A stretch of 6,834 bases of DNA from Deltaproteobacteria bacterium (GTDB taxonomy: Bacteria; Desulfobacterota; Dissulfuribacteria; Dissulfuribacterales; QOAL01). Location of the stretch: contig JALWJV010000078.1 in the NCBI GenBank assembly GCA_026996955.1, positions 1 to 6,834 of the forward strand, in the 5' to 3' direction. The notes beneath the pieces were generated by a model. It searched no databases. It saw only the letters and a list, made by a program, of their open reading frames with translations, and was not told the origin of the DNA. This document shows positions 1-5,186 of this stretch, in pieces; position 1 is the first letter of the stretch, and every line of letters begins with the position of its first letter. The position numbers and the translations under genes were made by a program.

Positions 1-1
1 C

Positions 2-1318
2 TCTCTTGAGTTTGCCGGGGAGGGAGGCCATCCTGCATGCAGGGATGGCACGGTTACGCTTGATGCCTTGCGGGAGGCAGGCACGGAAAATCCGTCCCTT
101 TCCCTTCCGGATGTTGAATCCTCGGAACTTGCGGCAATTATATTTACATCCGGCACTACCGGCAGCCCCAAGGGGGTTATGCTTACCCATTCAAATATCG
201 TCTCGGATGTTATTGCCTGTGAACATGCCATATCCGGGTATCTTGAAATCGGAGGCGAGAGATTCCTTTCAGTCCTTCCGGTAAATCACACATTTGAGTG
301 TACCGCTGGTTTCCTCCTTCCCATCTACATGGGATGTCATATTACATACGCAAGGAGCCTGAGATCCCGTTATCTTATGGAGGACATCAGGAATTCCGGC
401 ACCACTGTGATGCTGGGTGTGCCTTTGCTGTTCCAGAAGATGGTTGAGGGAATTTTTCGGGCTGTTGACAAGGCGCCTATCGTGAAGCGAAAGGTGTTTT
501 ATGCCACCATGAACCTTGTAAAGGCAGGGGAGAAGGTGGGAAATTTCGGGCTTGGAAAGTACCTTTTCAGGTCTCTTCGTGAAAAGGCAGGGCTTGGCAG
601 CCTGAAATTTTTCATTTCCGGCGGGGCAGCGCTTCCTGTCTTTGTATCCAGGGAGATGAACCGTTTAGGTCTTTCCATTCTTCAGGGTTATGGTCTTACT
701 GAGGCAAGCCCGGTTCTCACCATAAATCCTGCTGATGCACCAAGGAACGAGACCATTGGTTTTCCTCTGCCAGGAGTTCAGGTGCGAGTGCTTGATGCCT
801 CTCCTGAAGGGGTGGGAGAGCTTGCCTTCAAGGGCCCAATGATTATGAAGGGCTATTTCAAGGACAGTGAGGCAACGGAAAAGGTGCTCAAGGATGGCTG
901 GCTTGCAACAGGTGACCTGGGCATGGTGGACAAGGATGGATACGTGCATGTCTGCGGCAGGTCCAAGAACGTCATAGTTACTGCGGCAGGCAAGAATGTA
1001 TATCCTGAGGAGATTGAAGCCGAGCTTAACAGGCAGCCTTTTATTCTTGAGTCAATGGTGTATGGCAGGAAGAAGGGCGGCACTGCAGGAGAAGATGTGT
1101 GTTGCGTGGTAGTGCCTGATTTTGAGAAGATAGGGGAGAATTTTCCTGATACGGTGCTTTCTGATTCAGAAGTGGAGGAGCTGATTGCAAAGGACGTTAA
1201 GACGGCCAATGCCATGATCGCCCCTTACAAGCGGGTCAAGCAGTTCAAAATATTCAATGAGGAGCTTCCAAAAACATCCACCAGAAAGATAAAACGGCAT
1301 TTGGTGAATATATCATAG
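2..1318 (+). CDS. Long-chain acyl-CoA synthetase (AMP-forming), 5'-truncated by window edge
   Basis: Member of the ANL adenylate-forming superfamily, closest in feel to the long-chain fatty acid-CoA ligases. These activate a fatty acid with ATP to an acyl-AMP and then pass the acyl group to coenzyme A. The frame is already open at position 2, so the true start lies outside the window; a TTG at 68 is in frame but would leave out expected upstream sequence. Of 438 visible residues, the P-loop motif TSGTTGSPKG is at 49-58, FISGGAAL precedes the A5 motif YGLTEASP at about 230-237, and the A7 motif GWLATGDLG starts at 299 with its ATP-ribose-binding Asp at 305. The A8 hinge region (KNVIVTAAGKNVYPEEIE) follows, and STRKIKRH at the C-terminus supplies the A10 lysine (about 429). 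Proteins of this type usually have about 600 residues, so roughly the first quarter is missing. The stop TAG is followed 5 nt later by the first dispersed repeat element. Substrate chain length cannot be read from the sequence. Confidence 0.93.
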   Translation, partial: SLEFAGEGGHPACRDGTVTLDALREAGTENPSLSLPDVESSELAAIIFTSGTTGSPKGVMLTHSNIVSDVIACEHAISGYLEIGGERFLSVLPVNHTFECTAGFLLPIYMGCHITYARSLRSRYLMEDIRNSGTTVMLGVPLLFQKMVEGIFRAVDKAPIVKRKVFYATMNLVKAGEKVGNFGLGKYLFRSLREKAGLGSLKFFISGGAALPVFVSREMNRLGLSILQGYGLTEASPVLTINPADAPRNETIGFPLPGVQVRVLDASPEGVGELAFKGPMIMKGYFKDSEATEKVLKDGWLATGDLGMVDKDGYVHVCGRSKNVIVTAAGKNVYPEEIEAELNRQPFILESMVYGRKKGGTAGEDVCCVVVPDFEKIGENFPDTVLSDSEVEELIAKDVKTANAMIAPYKRVKQFKIFNEELPKTSTRKIKRHLVNIS

Positions 1319-1323
1319 TTTAT

Positions 1324-1533
1324 CCGTATCCATTCAGTGTGGTAAATGGTCTTGTTTTGGAGTGACTCTGAAGAATTTTGTAGTTTTTCTTGGCGAAGCG
1401 CAGCCGAAAAATCGCGTCTGTCTGAGCGAGGGACGAGCGAGTTTCGCGATTTTAGCGTAGCGAGCCTTAGAAAAACAAGAAATTCTTCACCGGAACGGAA
1501 AAACAAGACCATTTACCACGCCTAATAGATACA
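1324..1533 (+). repeat. Inverted-repeat (MITE-like) element, copy 1
   Basis: First of three copies of a dispersed element. The 167-bp core runs from 1346 to 1512 and is bounded by the inverted pair ATGGTCTTGTTTT / AAAACAAGACCAT. The terminal repeat extends outward as CCGTATCCATTCAGTGTGG on the left, matched by an inverted form of TGTATCTATTAGGCGTGG on the right. Inside is a second palindrome, AAAATCGCG (1408-1416) with CGCGATTTT (1445-1453), enclosing GAGCGAGGGACGAGCGAG. TGAAGAATTTTG (1369-1380) pairs with AAGAAATTCTTCA (1477-1489). The element could fold as one long imperfect hairpin in single-stranded DNA or RNA. It starts 5 nt after the stop codon of the acyl-CoA synthetase and may serve as its transcript end. 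No transposase gene is inside, and I see no clear target-site duplication. The outer boundaries are my estimate from comparison with the other copies. Confidence 0.85.
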
Positions 1534-1570
1534 ATTATCATTCATCAAATTGTTTGCTCAAGCAGAAAAA

Positions 1571-1597
1571 CTTTGCGCCCTTAGCGTCCTTGGCGGT
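1571..1597. repeat. Three tandem 9-nt units (CTTnGCGnn type)
   Basis: Units CTTTGCGCC, CTTAGCGTC and CTTGGCGGT follow each other without spacers in the gap upstream of the helicase gene. They share the pattern CTT-N-GCG-N-N. From memory, short tandem runs of this kind (the reverse complement resembles ACCGCAAAG, GACGCAAAG) turn up between genes in many unrelated bacteria. The function is unknown to me. It lies 51 nt upstream of the proposed helicase start and is not evidently a promoter. Confidence 0.6.
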
Positions 1598-1613
1598 TCA
1601 GCTCCTCATGTAG

Positions 1614-1630
1614 GGTGCGCAGTGCGCACC
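1614..1630. repeat. GC-rich perfect palindrome upstream of helicase
   Basis: GGTGCGCAGTGCGCACC is a perfect palindrome with 8-bp arms around a central G at 1622, preceded by GTAG. It ends 17 nt before the proposed ATG of the helicase gene, so it would fall in the 5' untranslated leader if transcription starts upstream. It could be an operator or a leader hairpin, or another dispersed intergenic repeat. The last seems likeliest to me, since GTAGGGTGCGCA-type palindromes are familiar from other bacterial intergenic regions. Confidence 0.55.
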
Positions 1631-1647
1631 GTGGAAACTATCGTAAT

Positions 1648-3417
1648 ATGGCCAATGAGTATCTCGACAACCTGAATGATGCCCAAAAGAGGGCAGTAAC
1701 AGCCCCAGCCGGACCGCTGCTTGTGCAGGCAGGGCCCGGGACCGGCAAGACAAGGGTCCTGTCATGCCGCATTGCCCATCAGTCCCGATGTATGGAAGGT
1801 GGCGGTGTGCTTGCAATTACCTTTACCAACAAGGCTGCATCTGAGATAGCTGAGAGGGTCAAGTCTCTTGCTTCAGATGCTGTTAGTGCCGGCAGGGTGC
1901 AGGTTGCCACCTTTCATGGCTGGGCGTTGGGGTTCCTGAAGGAATTTTACGGTGACAAGGTGCGGGAGGTGGCTGGAGAGGCGGATGCCCGCTCTATCCT
2001 TGCAGGCGCCCTGAAGGATGCAGGCATAAGGGCTAATGCAAGACATATTCAGAGTGCCATATCAAGGGCAAAGGAGCATTACCCTGTTCGGGTGGCTGAA
2101 GAGGATGCAGAGCTTGAGCGCTGTCTTGAGCTCTATTCCGCTGCCCTTGAGCATTATGGCATGTGGGATTATGACGACCTTATTATCGAGGCAGCCAGGC
2201 TCCTCGAACAGCCGGATGTTGCCCAGGCCTTCAGGTCCGGAATATCGGCAGTGCTGGTGGATGAGTTCCAGGATGTAAGCCCTGCACAGTACGCCCTGCT
2301 GCGTCTCATGACCACACCCGCGGGAAATGTAACTGTAATTGGGGATGTGAACCAGGCAATCTACGGTTTCCGGGGGGCAAGCCCTGAGTTTATAAAAAGA
2401 TTCCGCAAGGATTATGAAAATGTTGTTGAGGTTGCCCTTGATCGCGCCTACAGGTGTCCGCAGGTCTTTCTGGATGCTGCAAGACGGGTGGTTGGGGAGG
2501 CAAGTGCCCCTGCCCTTGTTTCTGAAAAGGGGCGCGGTTCAGAGATTATCTTCAAGGCACATAAGAATCCTGGTGATGAGGCCCGCTGGATAGCCCTTGA
2601 GATTGAAAAAAATGTTGGCGGGCTCAGTTTTGACTCAATGAATGCAGGCAGGGCAGGGGGGGACGAGATGCGAAGCCTTGGAGACGTGGCTGTGCTGTTT
2701 CGAACCCGGAGGATTGGAGACCAGGTGGCACAGGCACTGTTTGAGGAGGGCATTCCCTTTCAGCTTTCTGCAATGCCTGATCCCCTGGAGCAGCCAGAGC
2801 TTCAGAATATTTACAGGCTGTGGGAGGCGGTTAAGGGCAGGGCAGCAGACTTTCACCTCTCAAGGCTTCCTGGTCCCCGCAAATTCTGGGTGAGCAGGGG
2901 GAATCTTCTCAAATCTGCTGCAGCAAGGCTTTCTCCTGCCGAGCTTCTTAAGGAAATGGCCAAGATGCTTGAGATAGATCCGGAACTTCCGGAAATTGCC
3001 GGCCTTGCAGATGCCCTTGAGAAGAATCCACAGGTTGAGAGCCTGTCTCTGCTTATGCGAAACGAGGTGGAAATTATTAGAAGCAGGACAGAGGCGGTTT
3101 CGCTGCTCTCGCTTCATGCCTCCAAGGGGCTTGAGTTTCCCATTGTCTTTATTGCAGGTTGTGATGAGGGGATAATACCGTGGAAGGGCAGCAGCCTGGA
3201 TGAGGAAACACGCCTGTTCTACGTGGGGCTTACCAGGGCGTCTGAGCGCCTTTATCTGACCTACCCCAGAAAGCGTCCTGTAAATGGCGCTGTCAAATCA
3301 AGGAAGCCGTCCAGGTTTATAAAGAGGATTCCAGAGGAACTGCGCAAGACGCCTGACACTGCAAAGCGCAGGGTCAGGCGTCCCATGAAGAGGTTGCAGA
3401 AAAGTTTGTTTGGGTAA
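1648..3417 (+). CDS. UvrD/Rep-like superfamily 1A DNA helicase, compact form
   Basis: A 589-residue SF1A ATPase expected to move 3'-5' on single-stranded DNA and unwind duplexes during repair or replication restart. In order: the Q motif (LNDAQKRAV, 9-17); Walker A AGPGTGKT (28-35); motif Ia AITFTNKAASEI (56-67); TFHGWALGFLKEF (88-100); Walker B DEFQD (205-209); motif III GDVNQAIYGFRGA (232-244); motif IV YRCP (268-271); motif V SLHASKGLEFPIVF (488-501); and motif VI ETRLFYVGLTRA (520-531). The tail is strongly basic. At 589 residues it is shorter than UvrD or PcrA (about 720), with only about 215 residues between motifs IV and V, so the 2B subdomain looks reduced. I chose ATG 1648 because a GTG 11 codons upstream would translate the GC palindrome; only a weak GGA lies 12 nt before the ATG. 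The sequence resembles the helicase half of proteins in which such a domain is fused to an N-terminal PHP/EndoQ-like nuclease, and no such domain is present here. Its TAA lies inside the terminal repeat of the next element. Confidence 0.9.
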   Translation: MANEYLDNLNDAQKRAVTAPAGPLLVQAGPGTGKTRVLSCRIAHQSRCMEGGGVLAITFTNKAASEIAERVKSLASDAVSAGRVQVATFHGWALGFLKEFYGDKVREVAGEADARSILAGALKDAGIRANARHIQSAISRAKEHYPVRVAEEDAELERCLELYSAALEHYGMWDYDDLIIEAARLLEQPDVAQAFRSGISAVLVDEFQDVSPAQYALLRLMTTPAGNVTVIGDVNQAIYGFRGASPEFIKRFRKDYENVVEVALDRAYRCPQVFLDAARRVVGEASAPALVSEKGRGSEIIFKAHKNPGDEARWIALEIEKNVGGLSFDSMNAGRAGGDEMRSLGDVAVLFRTRRIGDQVAQALFEEGIPFQLSAMPDPLEQPELQNIYRLWEAVKGRAADFHLSRLPGPRKFWVSRGNLLKSAAARLSPAELLKEMAKMLEIDPELPEIAGLADALEKNPQVESLSLLMRNEVEIIRSRTEAVSLLSLHASKGLEFPIVFIAGCDEGIIPWKGSSLDEETRLFYVGLTRASERLYLTYPRKRPVNGAVKSRKPSRFIKRIPEELRKTPDTAKRRVRRPMKRLQKSLFG

Positions 3418-3640
3418 CTGCTCAGCGTATTCTACGTAATAAGGTTCGTAAATGGCCTTGTTTTTCCGTTCCAGTGAACAATTTCTTGTTTTTCTAAGGC
3501 TCACTACGCCAAAATCGCGAAACTCGCTGGTCCCCCGCTCAGACAGACGCGATTTTACGGCTGCGCTTCGCCAAGAAAAACTACGAAATTGTTCAAAGTC
3601 ACTCCAAAACAAGACCATTCACTACGCTGAATAGTTACGG
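3414..3640 (-). repeat. Inverted-repeat (MITE-like) element, copy 2 (reverse orientation)
   Basis: The second copy is inverted relative to copies 1 and 3. Its core, 3452-3618, is again exactly 167 bp, with about 11 mismatches to copy 1 and 13 to copy 3 by eye. The outer repeats are GTAACTGCTCAGCGTA at 3414-3429 and, read on the minus strand from 3640, CCGTAACTATTCAGCGTAG. It fills nearly the whole 230-bp gap between the helicase stop (3415-3417) and the ftsZ stop (3648-3650). Because the genes converge here, its hairpin is well placed to act as a two-way transcription terminator, although there is no classic GC stem followed by a clean U-run. The left terminal repeat overlaps the helicase stop codon. 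Confidence 0.85.
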
Positions 3641-3647
3641 CTAAAGA

Positions 3648-4868
3648 TTAATCAGCCTTTTTTCTCAGAAATGCCGGTACTTCAAGTATAGTGTCGTCGA
3701 TCTGGTCAAGTCCGGGGAATTCACCTGAGGGTGAATCAAGGCCTCCAGAGCCAAGGTTTTTAATGATACCATCATTGACTGCCGTGCCAATGATAATGTC
3801 ACTTGTCTGTACAGATTCCCTGGGCTCATCCGCCGGCTTGTCCTTCTTCTGGCGTGCGGTCTCAATGGAGGTCACCACTGCAGGGTCAATATCTTCAGCC
3901 ATTGGCTGATCCTTGCCAATGCCAGTGGCAATTACAGTTACCCTGATCTCATCACCAAGCGAGTCATCAAAAACGGTTCCCCAGATGATATTTGCATCTT
4001 CATGTGCCTCCTCGTAGATGAGGCTTGATGCCTGGTCAACTTCCTCCATGCTCAGGGTCTCACTTGAGGCAGTTATGTTCATGAGGATACCGCGGGCGCC
4101 GCTGATGGATATATCTTCAAGCAGCGGATTTGCAATTGCCATCTGGACTGCCTCCATTGCCCTGCGCTCGCCGGTACCAAACCCGGTTCCCATAAGTGCC
4201 ATTCCCATCTCTGCCATTACGGTGCGAACGTCAGCAAAGTCCACGTTGATGTAGCCCTGAACCACTATGAGATCAGAAATACCCCGGACTGCATAGTACA
4301 GGACCTCGTCAGCCTTTTTGAACATCTCCATTATGGGAGTCCTTGCGTCTGCAAGGCTTCTGAGCCTGTCGTTGGGAATGGTGATGATGGTGTCCACAAC
4401 ATTTTTGAGCTTTTCCAGGCCCTCTTCAGCAAGTTTTTTCCTGCGCTTGCCCTCAAAGGTAAAGGGGCGGGTTACAACCGCCACTGTAAGGGCGCCAACC
4501 TCCTTGCTTATCTCGGCAATAACCGGGGCGGCACCTGTGCCGGTGCCGCCGCCCATGCCCGCAGTAATGAACACCATGTCGCTTCCGGCCAGCGCCTCCT
4601 TGATCTCCTCGGCACTCTCCTCAGCGGCGTCCCTCCCGACCTGCGGTTTGGCCCCTGCCCCGAGGCCCTTTGTGAGGTTTTTGCCAAGCTGCACCTTGGT
4701 GTCGGCAAGTGACATCTCCAGTGCCTGTGCATCTGTGTTGGCTACAATAAATTCAACTCCCCTGAGTTCTGACGAGATCATGTTGTTGATGGCGTTGCCG
4801 CCTCCTCCTCCAACACCAATGACCTTTATTTTGGCTGCTGATTCTGTTTCTACAAACTCAAAAGGCAT
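3648..4868 (-). CDS. ftsZ: Cell division protein FtsZ
   Basis: Tubulin-like GTPase that polymerises at mid-cell into the cytokinetic ring and recruits the division machinery. The 406 residues carry the N-terminal GTP-binding loop KVIGVGGGGGNAINNM (15-30), VANTDAQAL (42-50), the tubulin signature GGGTGTG (106-112) and the T7 synergy loop NVDFADV (208-214), whose aspartates complete the GTPase site across subunits. A variable linker spans about 319-391, and the C-terminal peptide LEVPAFLRKKAD (395-406) is the docking site for FtsA and other partners. All catalytic motifs are intact and the length is normal. I chose ATG 4868 over an in-frame GTG at 4880 because the GTG overlaps the ribosome-binding site and the protein family begins near MPFEF. 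It is the last gene of the ftsQ-ftsA-ftsZ group and ends 8 nt before element copy 2. The 318-bp gap to ftsA is unusually long and holds element copy 3. Confidence 0.98.
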   Translation of the reverse strand: MPFEFVETESAAKIKVIGVGGGGGNAINNMISSELRGVEFIVANTDAQALEMSLADTKVQLGKNLTKGLGAGAKPQVGRDAAEESAEEIKEALAGSDMVFITAGMGGGTGTGAAPVIAEISKEVGALTVAVVTRPFTFEGKRRKKLAEEGLEKLKNVVDTIITIPNDRLRSLADARTPIMEMFKKADEVLYYAVRGISDLIVVQGYINVDFADVRTVMAEMGMALMGTGFGTGERRAMEAVQMAIANPLLEDISISGARGILMNITASSETLSMEEVDQASSLIYEEAHEDANIIWGTVFDDSLGDEIRVTVIATGIGKDQPMAEDIDPAVVTSIETARQKKDKPADEPRESVQTSDIIIGTAVNDGIIKNLGSGGLDSPSGEFPGLDQIDDTILEVPAFLRKKAD

Positions 4869-4871
4869 TTT

Positions 4872-4878
4872 CCTCTCC
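4872..4878 (-). promoter_or_regulatory. Ribosome binding site of ftsZ
   Basis: On the minus strand GGAGAGG is followed by AAA and the ATG at 4868. GGAG is 6 nt from the start, a good Shine-Dalgarno spacing. The in-frame GTG at 4880 lies at the 5' edge of this site, which argues for the ATG as the real start. Confidence 0.8.
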
Positions 4879-4907
4879 ACTTATGGTTAAACTGTTATTT
4901 TCATTTT

Positions 4908-4922
4908 CAGGGATTATCCCTG
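4908..4922. promoter_or_regulatory. 15-bp perfect palindrome in the ftsZ leader
   Basis: CAGGGATTATCCCTG has 7-bp arms around one central base and ends about 40 nt upstream of the ftsZ start, between element copy 3 and the ribosome-binding site. It is not followed by a U-run on the minus strand, so it is not an obvious terminator. It could be an operator for a dimeric regulator or a small mRNA hairpin in the ftsZ leader. The rest of 4869-4942 shows no convincing -35/-10 pair. The palindrome is certain and the regulatory role is a guess. Confidence 0.4.
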
Positions 4923-4942
4923 GTCATCCGTTACATTTGTTG

Positions 4943-5167
4943 GATCTATTCAGTGTGGTAAATGGTCTTGTTTTGGAGTGACTCTGAAGAATTTCGTAGT
5001 TTTTCTTGGCGAAGCGCAGCCATAAAATCGCCTCTCGCTGAGCGAGGGACGAGCGAGTTTCGCGATTTTGGCGTAGCGAGCCTTAGAAAAACAAGAAATT
5101 GTTCACCGGAGCGGAAAAACAAGACCCTTTACCAACCTTTATTAACATAAGTACGCTGAACAGTTAC
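4943..5167 (+). repeat. Inverted-repeat (MITE-like) element, copy 3, between ftsA and ftsZ
   Basis: The third copy has the same orientation as copy 1. Its core, 4962-5128, is again 167 bp with about 10 mismatches to copy 1. The left end reads GGATCTATTCAGTGTGG. The right end, read on the minus strand, is CGTAACTGTTCAGCGTA followed by about 20 nt that resemble the same stretch in copy 2 (AATAAAGGTTGGTAAAGG versus AATAAGGTTCGTAAATGG). It occupies most of the ftsA-ftsZ gap and ends 19 nt downstream of the ftsA stop. If ftsZ is read from a promoter upstream of ftsA, the element is transcribed as part of that mRNA and could form a long hairpin. The inner palindrome is weaker than in copy 1 because the CGCG becomes CGCC on the left arm. 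Confidence 0.83.
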
Positions 5168-5186
5168 GTTACGATTTTTTTATGCA

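Noticed and set aside
853..1215. 120-codon open frame on the minus strand opposite the acyl-CoA synthetase
   Set aside because: It is a shadow of the conserved A7-A8 coding region.
1319..1540. Target-site duplication flanking element copy 1
   Set aside because: I compared the flanks of all three copies by eye and found no convincing direct repeat. The exact ends are uncertain.
1615..1647. GTG start 11 codons upstream for the helicase
   Set aside because: The extra residues are encoded by the GC palindrome, which looks like a non-coding repeat. The family alignment begins near MANEYLDNLN.
3298..3618. 106-codon minus-strand frame spanning the helicase 3' end and element copy 2
   Set aside because: Its first half is the forward frame of the repeat and the rest is antisense to the helicase. 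No independent support.
4318..4890. 190-codon open frame on the plus strand opposite ftsZ
   Set aside because: It lies fully antisense to the 5' part of ftsZ, a well-supported gene. Its Ser/Pro/Ala-rich translation is what the complement of such codons gives, and it matches no family I recognise.
1324..5167. CRISPR array or riboswitch as an explanation of the repeated sequence
   Set aside because: The copies are about 200 bp, separated by whole genes and in both orientations, with no short regular repeat-spacer pattern. They lie after genes rather than before them.
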